Source of the DNA: Desulfomonilia bacterium | GTDB taxonomy: Bacteria > Desulfobacterota > Desulfomonilia > UBA1062 | Direction of reading: 5' to 3' | Assembly (NCBI GenBank): GCA_036567785.1 | Contig: DATCTV010000062.1 | Coordinates: forward strand, 1 to 64,000 | Length of the DNA: 64,000 nt | In this document: positions 28,091 through 36,109 of the stretch, piece by piece | Layout of the letters: each line of letters starts with the position of its first letter | How positions within the stretch are numbered: the first letter of the stretch is position 1 | Notes under the pieces: generated by a model | The model's input: the letters and a program-made list of their open reading frames with translations, nothing else | The model's database searches: none | What the model was told of the DNA's origin: nothing | Position numbers and translations under genes: made by a program

Positions 28091-31000
28091 ATGAAAAGGA
28101 TATGGGCCATAGCATTGGCGATCATGGCAATCATGATGAGTCCTTTTGCAGGATTTGCCGAGGATACCGACATGTATGGCGGCGATTCCACGTCATTGGC
28201 GCCGAATGTCCTTATCATATTCGATAATTCAGGGAGTATGGACGATTCTATTCTTGTTGGGGAGAACTACAATCCGTCCACAATATACACGTGCGCATCA
28301 TGCACGTATGACAGGACCGACGTTTATTATCAGTACAGCTCGGGATGGTACTATTTTGCAGATATTGGTTCCAACGGTATTGTAGATTCGTCTGAGATAA
28401 GCTGCAGCAGTGCCAGGGACAACCTGAATACAGACGGGGAATGGGGCGGCAACATCAAATGGAGCAATCCTCATGGATGCGGGGGTTCTTCGTATTACCT
28501 GCTGAGGACCGGTAATTATCTTAACTATATGAAGGCAGTGGCACCCGTCTACAGAAAGAAGATAGACATCGCGAAGGAAAAGATCATCAGCGTTATCAAG
28601 AACACGCCTCTCAATATACGCTGGGGTCTGATGGTGTTCAATTACGATGAAGGCGGATATGTGGTATCCGCAGTCAAGGACAGGGGGCTGAACCGCTATT
28701 ACAATTATCCGACATATCTTAGCATTCCGGAAGAGGACAGATCAGGTTTTACCGAAGCTGAATGGATCGCGACACAATCACTGTTCAAAACGGATCTGAT
28801 AGACAAGATAAACGCACAGACCGCCTCGACATGGACGCCCCTTGCAGAAACCCTTGCCGAAGCCGGAAGGTATTTTGCCGGTGCCGCCCCTTATTATGGT
28901 AAAATTACCGCTGCGGATTCCGCGGCTTTTACATCGAGCACAAAGACACAATACTATTCCCCGATAGATTACCGTTGCCGCTCGAACAATGTCATAATCA
29001 TTACAGACGGAATGCCGACCCAGGACAAAGGGGCGCTGCTTACCACCAGCACCTATTTAAACGGCAAAGCCATAGGTGACTATGACAAGGATGGCTGCGA
29101 CCCGAACGGCTGTGTCTCCGGTACATATACGGATAATGGAAGCGATTACCTGGACGATGTGGCGGGATTCCTATACAAGGAAGACCTCATTCTTAGGTCG
29201 TCGGGCAGGACTGATGCTGCCGGCGTCTCATACGGAACCTACGGCACAAGCCCTGATATGGCTACTTCCAACTGGCAGCATGTAAACACCTATGCCATAG
29301 GGTTCAACGTCGATACGGAGATATTGAGGGATGCCTGTGACAACGGCCAGGGCAAGGAGAGAGACTCCGGCAACGGCATGTATTTTACCACCAATGAGGA
29401 CATAGGCCTCGATTCTGCATTGAGGATAATTCTCAGCGATATAGTTGCTAAGAACTCATGCTATACGGCGCCTGTCGTACCGATAAGCAGGGCGAACAAG
29501 ACCTACGCGGGTAATTCACTTTACATCGGCATTTTCTCGCCGGTCGAGGCTATACCGGGGTTCTGGAGGGGCAATCTGAAAAAGTTCGGCTTCAAGAACA
29601 CGAGCGGGGAAACGAATGAGAGAGAGGTACTTCTTGACAGGTATGCGAATCCCGTTGTTATTGACGGCGACGGCCTTATTTCAAACTCCGTACTTACTGC
29701 GTGGTATCTGGAGAATCCACCTTCCGACGGCCTGCAGGTAAACTACGGCGGTGTTGGAAAGGTATTATATAATGGAAATTCTGGCCATGCCCGGACATTC
29801 AAGACCAGAAAGGCGGGCGGCGGTCTCATAGAATTCAGCAAGACAAACATATCTCCTGAAGATCTCAACTTCGCTTCAGGGGATACGGCAAAAAGAAACG
29901 ATCTCGTCGACTGGGTAAGGGCCGAAGGCATTTATGCGACAAATTCCGGGAACTCCAGGAGCAGGACATGGCTCCTTGGCGATGTCCTGCATTCGAGGCC
30001 TGCTATCCTTTTCGATGATGCACACAATTCGAATGTTTTGTTCGTAGGTTCTAACGACGGATTCCTGCATTGTTTCGTAGACAATGAAGGGAATGACGGC
30101 AGCTCTATAAATCTGCAGAACGACACGATCTACGAGGCCTGGTCATTCACGCCATGGGAACTTGTTTCAAAGCTTAAGAATATTCCACCTGAAAACACCC
30201 TGCTGGAAGTTGCCGGCGACGGAATCCACGATATATATGTCGACGGTTCACCCCTGGTCTACTCGACAAACAACAAGAAATTCGTCGCCTTCGGGCTCAG
30301 AAGGGGAGGAAAATCATACTATTCGCTCAATGTGACCGATTACACAAACCCTGCATGGGGCTGGGAGGTTCCGGACTCGATCCTGGGGACGGAGACGCTT
30401 GGCGAATCCTGGTCGACGCCTTTATTTGCGACCATAAAGAAGGCCGACGGCTCTACCCAGAATGTCATATTGCTGGCCGGAGGGTATGATACGAATGAGG
30501 ACCTGAGCAATCCTGGCTCGGGTTATGTAAGCGGATGCACGAACTGTGACAAAACCGGTAAGGCGATATTCGGTGTGGATGCGGAAAACGGCACTCTGGT
30601 GAATTCTGTCACATTTACCTACAGCAGCTATAATAAGCTTAACACAAGCATAATTGACCTGATTGCATATGACGACAATGACGACGGATATGATGATGTA
30701 ATATATGCCGTGGCCCTGGGTGGAGATGTCTTTGCATTCAATGATCTGGACGGCGACGGCACATGGAATGCAAGATGGCTGTTCCATGCAGCGCAGGACG
30801 GTTCAACCTCAAAGAAAAGGAAGCTGTTCTATTCGCCGGGGATAGCCCAGGAATCCTGGGGCGACTGGGTGTATGTCGGTTCGGGAGACCGCGAAGACCC
30901 TCTGGATGATTCCGGCAGCAATATAGTTTCTAACAGGCTCTATGCGGTTAAAAACAAGTGGAAGATCGCACCCTGGAACACAACCTGGGTTGACGGAATT

Positions 31001-31504
31001 ACAGACGATACATTGACCGATTCCGATACGGCGGATTTTGTCGACGTAACATCCGATATCCTCCAGAGCACGACTGCAACAGACTCGGAAAAGGCGGCCG
31101 TCCTGTCTGATCTCGAGGCAAAAACCGGCTGGTATATCACGCTGGAGAATTCGGGAGAAAAGGTCGTGTCGCCTATTATCGTATATGACAGGGTTGCATA
31201 TTTCACCACATATCAACCAACATCAGGAGCCAGTTCAGATCCGTGTACCTCCTCGGCGACAGGAGTTGGAAGGGTGTATGCCGTCAACTACAAAAACGGT
31301 AATGCGGTCTACGATTCAAACAATGATGGTTCCCAGACCAAATCAGACAGGGTGGTCGTGACGGGAAAGGGTATGGCCGCCGAACCTAAGATAGTTATCA
31401 CGCCTGATCAGACATATGTGGTCGTATCGATGGAAGGGATCATAAATGTAATCAAAGTGGCCGGAAACCGCGAAGTGCACCGGTATTACTGGCAGCAGCA
31501 GTAA
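28091..31504 (+). CDS. pilY1: PilY1-type pilus tip adhesin
   Basis: A large secreted protein of 1137 residues. The signal peptide (about 1-23) is followed by a von Willebrand A-like region with the MIDAS motif D-N-S-G-S at about 45. The C-terminal half is a PilY1 beta-propeller: G-S-N-D-G-F-L-H-C-F near 655, then G-G-Y-D-T-N-E-D, and D-L-D-G-D-G-T-W, a likely calcium loop. PilY1 caps the pilus, affects extension and retraction, and mediates adhesion or mechanosensing. Several Cys pairs (for example C-A-S-C and C-T-N-C) suggest disulfides. It is the largest gene of the minor pilin operon. Confidence 0.9.
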   Translation: MKRIWAIALAIMAIMMSPFAGFAEDTDMYGGDSTSLAPNVLIIFDNSGSMDDSILVGENYNPSTIYTCASCTYDRTDVYYQYSSGWYYFADIGSNGIVDSSEISCSSARDNLNTDGEWGGNIKWSNPHGCGGSSYYLLRTGNYLNYMKAVAPVYRKKIDIAKEKIISVIKNTPLNIRWGLMVFNYDEGGYVVSAVKDRGLNRYYNYPTYLSIPEEDRSGFTEAEWIATQSLFKTDLIDKINAQTASTWTPLAETLAEAGRYFAGAAPYYGKITAADSAAFTSSTKTQYYSPIDYRCRSNNVIIITDGMPTQDKGALLTTSTYLNGKAIGDYDKDGCDPNGCVSGTYTDNGSDYLDDVAGFLYKEDLILRSSGRTDAAGVSYGTYGTSPDMATSNWQHVNTYAIGFNVDTEILRDACDNGQGKERDSGNGMYFTTNEDIGLDSALRIILSDIVAKNSCYTAPVVPISRANKTYAGNSLYIGIFSPVEAIPGFWRGNLKKFGFKNTSGETNEREVLLDRYANPVVIDGDGLISNSVLTAWYLENPPSDGLQVNYGGVGKVLYNGNSGHARTFKTRKAGGGLIEFSKTNISPEDLNFASGDTAKRNDLVDWVRAEGIYATNSGNSRSRTWLLGDVLHSRPAILFDDAHNSNVLFVGSNDGFLHCFVDNEGNDGSSINLQNDTIYEAWSFTPWELVSKLKNIPPENTLLEVAGDGIHDIYVDGSPLVYSTNNKKFVAFGLRRGGKSYYSLNVTDYTNPAWGWEVPDSILGTETLGESWSTPLFATIKKADGSTQNVILLAGGYDTNEDLSNPGSGYVSGCTNCDKTGKAIFGVDAENGTLVNSVTFTYSSYNKLNTSIIDLIAYDDNDDGYDDVIYAVALGGDVFAFNDLDGDGTWNARWLFHAAQDGSTSKKRKLFYSPGIAQESWGDWVYVGSGDREDPLDDSGSNIVSNRLYAVKNKWKIAPWNTTWVDGITDDTLTDSDTADFVDVTSDILQSTTATDSEKAAVLSDLEAKTGWYITLENSGEKVVSPIIVYDRVAYFTTYQPTSGASSDPCTSSATGVGRVYAVNYKNGNAVYDSNNDGSQTKSDRVVVTGKGMAAEPKIVITPDQTYVVVSMEGIINVIKVAGNREVHRYYWQQQ

Positions 31505-31518
31505 GGGGGTGTTGACTG

Positions 31519-31941
31519 ATGAAAAACAAGAAGATATTTGCCGCCCTTATCATTTTAGGTGCCTTTTCGCTTCCTTCCATATGTATGGCAGGGGCTCTCG
31601 CAAATGTGCTGAGGGATTGGTCACCTTCGGGCATCTACGGGAATGTGGCTTATGTGAACAGGAATATGATAATGGTTAAGGAACATAACGTAATGCTAAT
31701 CGATGATGTAATAGGTCGCACCAGGTACAAGACATCTGTAATGGATATCAACGGCAACGAACTGAGCGCCACCAGTATAAAAGCCGGCGTATTCGTGGTC
31801 GTAAAAGGTTCAGGGGCTTATGATCCTGAATCCAAAAACAACGTTATCGTTGCAAAGGAAATCTATATTCTGCCGAGAGAGATGAACGAAAACGAAATAA
31901 GCAGATATCCGATACTTACAGAAATTGCCTCCCCCTGGTAG
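31519..31941 (+). CDS. Small exported protein at the end of the pilin operon
   Basis: A 140-residue protein with a clear signal peptide (about 1-24, cleavage near C-M-A-G-A). The mature part is beta-rich: G-I-Y-G-N-V-A-Y-V-N-R-N-M-I-M-V-K, later I-K-A-G-V-F-V-V-V-K-G-S-G, then I-V-A-K-E-I-Y-I-L-P. This is reminiscent of a DUF5666/OB-like fold. It lies 14 nt after pilY1 and before the operon terminator, so a pilus-related accessory role is plausible, but the family is not recognised. Confidence 0.7.
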   Translation: MKNKKIFAALIILGAFSLPSICMAGALANVLRDWSPSGIYGNVAYVNRNMIMVKEHNVMLIDDVIGRTRYKTSVMDINGNELSATSIKAGVFVVVKGSGAYDPESKNNVIVAKEIYILPREMNENEISRYPILTEIASPW

Positions 31942-31965
31942 TTCGGTTGGATTATTTCTTACAAG

Positions 31966-32001
31966 AAAGGCGTTTCGGGTTTGACCGGAACGCTTTTTTT
32001 T
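31966..32001 (+). terminator. Intrinsic terminator of the comEC-pilin operon
   Basis: A 9-bp stem GCGTTTCGG/CCGGAACGC (one G-T pair) with a 6-nt loop is followed by eight T residues. It starts about 25 nt after the last gene of the operon. Confidence 0.88.
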
Positions 32002-32038
32002 AATTATATGATGTCTTATCTCTTTGTTGACGGGAGGG

Positions 32039-32812
32039 ATGGTGTTTTATCTCAAAAAGATATTTGCTGTCGTTCTTGATCCGGTGTTCTTATCTGTTGT
32101 TGTTTTTTCTGCAGGTGTCATCATGCTTTACGCAGGCAAAAAAATGCAGCGGGCAGGCAAACTGTTCATGGTTTCAGGCCTTGTTATCCTTATGGTCTCT
32201 TCATGCGGGATAACATCGGATTGCCTTCTGTACAGTCTGGAAAAGGCCTGTCCGGTTTTCAAACCTGACAGGGAAAACACCGAGGGTGTAAAATGGATCG
32301 TAATCCTGGGTGGAGGCAAGATTGGCTGTGATGGCGTTTCGATGTCGGGCAGACTCAACCAGGACTCGATTCAAAGAATGGCCGAGGGTATATTTTTATC
32401 AAGGGCGGTTCCAAAAGCAAAGATCATAGTATCGGGAGGAATACCCGTAAACGGAATAACCAATGCAAGGGCTTATGAAATGACGGCAATCGGGCTCGGG
32501 GTGGAAAGATCAAGAATAGTACTGGAAGAAAGGCCAAGGGACACCTTTGAAGAAGCTGTCATGATCAGGAGGAAGGTTGGGAAAGACAGATTCATACTGG
32601 TTACGTCTGCATATCATATGAAGCGAGCTGCCGGCATATTCAGAAAGCAGGGAATGAAACCCATTCCTGCTCCGGCGGGCCATCTTGTTGAAAGCTGCAG
32701 TATTTTCAAGCCGGAAAACATGCTCTTCACGTCAAGAGGAATCAATAACACAACAAGGGCTGTACATGAGTATGCAGGACTGCTGTATTCGAAGATAACG
32801 GGACAGATATAA
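32039..32812 (+). CDS. ElyC/YdcF-like DUF218 membrane protein
   Basis: A protein of about 257 residues with two N-terminal membrane helices (V-F-L-S-V-V-V-F-S-A-G-V-I-M-L and L-F-M-V-S-G-L-V-I-L-M-V). A DUF218 domain follows, with V-I-L-G-G-G-K at its start, I-I-V-S-G-G, T-F-E-E-A near its middle and L-V-T-S-A-Y-H-M-K-R-A. This layout matches ElyC/SanA-type proteins, which are linked to envelope integrity and lipid-carrier metabolism; the reaction is not established. The start is uncertain: ATG at 32039 directly follows GGGAGGG, and GTG at 32042 or TTG at 32024 are alternatives. Confidence 0.78.
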   Translation: MVFYLKKIFAVVLDPVFLSVVVFSAGVIMLYAGKKMQRAGKLFMVSGLVILMVSSCGITSDCLLYSLEKACPVFKPDRENTEGVKWIVILGGGKIGCDGVSMSGRLNQDSIQRMAEGIFLSRAVPKAKIIVSGGIPVNGITNARAYEMTAIGLGVERSRIVLEERPRDTFEEAVMIRRKVGKDRFILVTSAYHMKRAAGIFRKQGMKPIPAPAGHLVESCSIFKPENMLFTSRGINNTTRAVHEYAGLLYSKITGQI

Positions 32813-32863
32813 GCTCTTGTACCTGTTCGTATTTTTCTATATTTGTGAATCAAGGAGGAACAA

Positions 32864-34990
32864 ATGTCAAATAATCCACTACATAAAATAATGTCTCCTG
32901 AATCCATCGCCATTACAGGGGCAAGCAATAATCTCTCGAAAATGGGAACGATCCAATGTCTGAATCTGTTGAACAGCGGTTTTTCCGGAGAGGTGATGCC
33001 TATACATCCCAAAGAGAAAATTGTCCTTGGACGCAGGGCATACCAGAAGATAAGCGAACTCCCGTATGTTCCTGAACTTGCAATACTCGTGGTGCCGACT
33101 AATCTTGTAGCGGAAATGCTGGAAGAGTTCGGTAAAAAAGGGGTGAAGCAAGCCGTCATCATCTCGGCAGGCTTCAGGGAAACAGGATCTATGGGCAGGC
33201 AGCTCGAAGAAAGGATAAAGGCGATAGCGGCCAGGTATTCGATGCGTTTTCTGGGGCCCAACTGTCTTGGGATAATAAATACATGGCTTCCTCTTAATAT
33301 TACTGTCGTGCCTTCCGGCAACAGAAGAGGCAGTTTCAGCCTTGCATCCCAGAGCGGCACCTATGTCGCTCAGACTTTACCGTATTTAAGGAAAAGGGGT
33401 ATTGCCATAAACAAGTCGATAAGCGTCGGGAACGAGGCCAATATCGACCTTGTCGACTGCCTTGAATATCTGGGTGAAGACAAGACGACAAAGGCCATAG
33501 GCATGTATATCGAGGGAATCAGAAGGCCGGAAGCCTTTATCGAAACAGCCCGCAGGGTTGCGAGGAAAAAGCCTATAGTTGCACAGTATGTAGGTGGAAC
33601 CGAAGCGGGTGCCAGGTCAGGGTCGAGCCATACAGGGGCTATGGCCGGGCCCGACTATATCTACGATGCAATTTTCGAGCAGTCTGGAATCATAAGGGTG
33701 GATACGATCGAAGAAGTCTTTAAAACGGGATGGGCACTGGCTGCACAGCCCGGGTTGAAGGGAAGGAGGATAGCTATACTTACAAACTCGGGAGGTCCGG
33801 GAACCTCCATTGCAAACACCTGCAACAGCAACAAACTCGATGTGCCTGTGTTTTCAAAGGAACTTCAGCATGAAGTCGCGAAATTCATTCCCGGCCATGC
33901 AAGTCCCAGGAACCCGGTTGACTTGACATTCCATATTGATATGAGAGCGCTTACAAAGGATATACCGGAAGCGCTTTTTTCCTCGGATGAAATTGACGCG
34001 CTCATACTGCACGGCATTATGGATACAGGCTTCATGAAGGAAATTTATCCAATTTTAAAGCCGATGGTAGATATTTCAATGGATGATTTTGTAAAATCTT
34101 CAGAAATCGATCTGAGTGAGCTTGTTTCAATGCCGTTCAGGCACGGAAAGCCTCTTCTGATCTCGTCGTTTTTTGATCAGGACGACCATGCGATAAGTGT
34201 ATTCAACCAGCACAGAATCCCGGTGTTCGACTCGCCTGAAAAGGCTGCAAAAGCCATGGGAGCCCTTGCAAAGTACTGGCTTGAGATAAGAAACAGGGCT
34301 CTTCCCAGATACACAGAAAAACAGATACCGGACGGTGCGAAAAAGATTATGGCATCAAAGGATGCCTTTGATGAACATACGTCAAAGCTTCTGCTCAATG
34401 CCTATGGAATACCGGTGAGCAGGGAGGGGGTTGCGAAGGATATTGATGAGGCGCTTATCCTGGCTGAGAGCATCGGTTATCCTGTTGCGCTTAAGGCATG
34501 TTCGGCTGACATTCAGCACAAGACGGAAAGGGGGCTTGTATATCTTGGTATTAATGACAAGGCTTCACTCAAGGAAGCTTTCATGTCGATAAACAAAAAG
34601 GAAAAGGGTGTTCCGGTACTTGTAGCCGAGATGCTGAAAGGCGGTCGGGAATTCATGGCAGGCATCATAAAGCATCCGGGATTTCCCCCCTGCGTTGTTT
34701 TCGGTCTTGGCGGCATATATACGGAGGCGTTAAGGGATATCTCCGTAAGGCTCGCCCCTTTGAGCCGTGATTGTGCAATATCCATGATTGAGGGTATTTC
34801 CGCGGCGGCACTGCTGGGTGAATACAGGGGCGCCAAAGAGGCGGATAAGAATAAAATCGCGGATATACTTGTCAATCTCGGCAGGATTGCAGCAGATTTC
34901 CCGGACATAAAAGAGCTTGATATCAATCCTTTGATAATCGATGACAAAGGCATTCCGAAAGCCGCGGATGCGCTTATAATAAAAGAATAG
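32864..34990 (+). CDS. ADP-forming acyl-CoA synthetase (acetate-CoA ligase type)
   Basis: A 708-residue fusion of both subunits of the NDP-forming acyl-CoA synthetase family. The alpha-like N-terminal half has a CoA-binding Rossmann domain (I-A-I-T-G-A-S-N-N) and ligase domains with the phosphorylated His in S-S-H-T-G-A-M-A-G (H256). The C-terminal beta-like half is an ATP-grasp domain (L-L-N-A-Y-G-I-P-V, V-A-L-K-A, E-L-D-I-N-P-L). These enzymes interconvert acyl-CoA + ADP + Pi with acid + ATP + CoA, often making ATP in anaerobes. The actual acyl group is unknown. It has a good AAGGAGG site, and the next gene follows by 8 nt. Confidence 0.9.
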   Translation: MSNNPLHKIMSPESIAITGASNNLSKMGTIQCLNLLNSGFSGEVMPIHPKEKIVLGRRAYQKISELPYVPELAILVVPTNLVAEMLEEFGKKGVKQAVIISAGFRETGSMGRQLEERIKAIAARYSMRFLGPNCLGIINTWLPLNITVVPSGNRRGSFSLASQSGTYVAQTLPYLRKRGIAINKSISVGNEANIDLVDCLEYLGEDKTTKAIGMYIEGIRRPEAFIETARRVARKKPIVAQYVGGTEAGARSGSSHTGAMAGPDYIYDAIFEQSGIIRVDTIEEVFKTGWALAAQPGLKGRRIAILTNSGGPGTSIANTCNSNKLDVPVFSKELQHEVAKFIPGHASPRNPVDLTFHIDMRALTKDIPEALFSSDEIDALILHGIMDTGFMKEIYPILKPMVDISMDDFVKSSEIDLSELVSMPFRHGKPLLISSFFDQDDHAISVFNQHRIPVFDSPEKAAKAMGALAKYWLEIRNRALPRYTEKQIPDGAKKIMASKDAFDEHTSKLLLNAYGIPVSREGVAKDIDEALILAESIGYPVALKACSADIQHKTERGLVYLGINDKASLKEAFMSINKKEKGVPVLVAEMLKGGREFMAGIIKHPGFPPCVVFGLGGIYTEALRDISVRLAPLSRDCAISMIEGISAAALLGEYRGAKEADKNKIADILVNLGRIAADFPDIKELDINPLIIDDKGIPKAADALIIKE

Positions 34991-34998
34991 GAGGACAT

Positions 34999-35394
34999 AT
35001 GTGCGAATTCACGATTGAAGAACTTATTGAAAGATATCCTGAAAAAAACAGGCTTCCATGTGCAGTTGCCCATATGATAGCTGTTCTTGCCGAGAGATCT
35101 TCTTCAGAGGTAGGAAAGGTCGCGGATGACATGAATGTCGAACTGACATACTGCCAGCTGGGCCTTTTCGGTTACGGAAGAAAAAGAAAATCATATTACA
35201 AGAACCTTGGAAGGCCTGTGGAAATCGAGAAAAAAATTCTTGATGAGATAAAAGCGGAAAGCTCTGATGGGGTGATAAAATGTCCTCAATTATGGCGGAT
35301 TGCCGATGCCTCTGGAATAAACAGGGCGGAAGCGGGAAATGCGGCGGATGCGCTGGGATTGAAGATTCTGGGATGCCAGCTTGGGGTTTTCTGA
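34999..35394 (+). CDS. Small protein with internal repeat ending in C-Q-L-G-x-F
   Basis: A 131-residue soluble protein not confidently recognised. It contains two copies of a ~35-residue helical unit, each ending in the same motif: Y-C-Q-L-G-L-F-G-Y-G in the first half and G-C-Q-L-G-V-F at the C-terminus. Each unit has an E-V-G/E-A-G-x-x-A-D core like a small winged-helix or HTH. A DNA-binding or Cys-based sensor role is possible. It follows the acyl-CoA synthetase by 8 nt with a GGAGG site, so the two are probably co-transcribed. Confidence 0.65.
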   Translation: MCEFTIEELIERYPEKNRLPCAVAHMIAVLAERSSSEVGKVADDMNVELTYCQLGLFGYGRKRKSYYKNLGRPVEIEKKILDEIKAESSDGVIKCPQLWRIADASGINRAEAGNAADALGLKILGCQLGVF

Positions 35395-35485
35395 ATTATC
35401 ATCAAAGCTTCACAAACCTGCCATGAAATGCTAATGTTTTATTTGTTATCACTGCTCTTTCAGCGGGTCAGTAAAGGAGGATGTG

Positions 35486-36106
35486 ATGCCATTAACAATA
35501 ACATGGTTAGGCCATGCAAGCGTGTCTGTTTCGAATGCGAATCTTAATATATACATAGATCCCTGGAGATTAAGCACAGGTCTTCCGTCTGCGGACATGG
35601 TTCTTGTTACCCACGAACATCATGATCATTACAGTGAACAAGATATCAAAATGATTTCGAGACCGGATACCAGGGTTGTCGCCCCTATGAAAACGCCGCT
35701 TATAACCGATGTCGTGAAACCGGGAGAGAAGGTTTTGATTGACGGCATTGAAATTTCAGCTGTCCCTGCTTACAACATTGGCAAAGGTTTTCATCCAAGA
35801 AGCAATGACTGGGCAGGATTCATAGTGAATATCGACGGCAGAAAAATATACCATTCGGGTGACAGCGACAGAATACCTGAAATGAAAGGCATCAAGGCCG
35901 ATATAGCGATCATGTCTTCCGGGGGCACGTACACGATGACGGCGGCGGAAGCGGCATCAGCCGTTCTTGATGTAGGGGCAAAAATTGCCATACCAATACA
36001 CTGGGGTGATATCGTTGGTTCTCTGGATGATGCACTTGAGTTCAAAAGACTTGCAGGATGCGATGTCCGTCTGCTCAAGAAAAATGAATCTTTGAGCCTA
36101 GATTAG
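35486..36106 (+). CDS. UlaG/UPF0173-like metal-dependent hydrolase
   Basis: A compact 206-residue MBL-fold protein. It has W-L-G-H-A-S near the start, I-D-P-W, the zinc motif T-H-E-H-H-D-H-Y, then Y-H-S-G-D-S-D and P-I-H-W-G. This is the UlaG-like (L-ascorbate-6-phosphate lactonase superfamily) pattern, in which most members have unknown substrates. ATG at 35486 follows AAAGGAGG by 5 nt. The histidine kinase gene starts 3 nt after its stop, suggesting co-expression with that sensor. Confidence 0.85.
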   Translation: MPLTITWLGHASVSVSNANLNIYIDPWRLSTGLPSADMVLVTHEHHDHYSEQDIKMISRPDTRVVAPMKTPLITDVVKPGEKVLIDGIEISAVPAYNIGKGFHPRSNDWAGFIVNIDGRKIYHSGDSDRIPEMKGIKADIAIMSSGGTYTMTAAEAASAVLDVGAKIAIPIHWGDIVGSLDDALEFKRLAGCDVRLLKKNESLSLD

Positions 36107-36109
36107 TAA

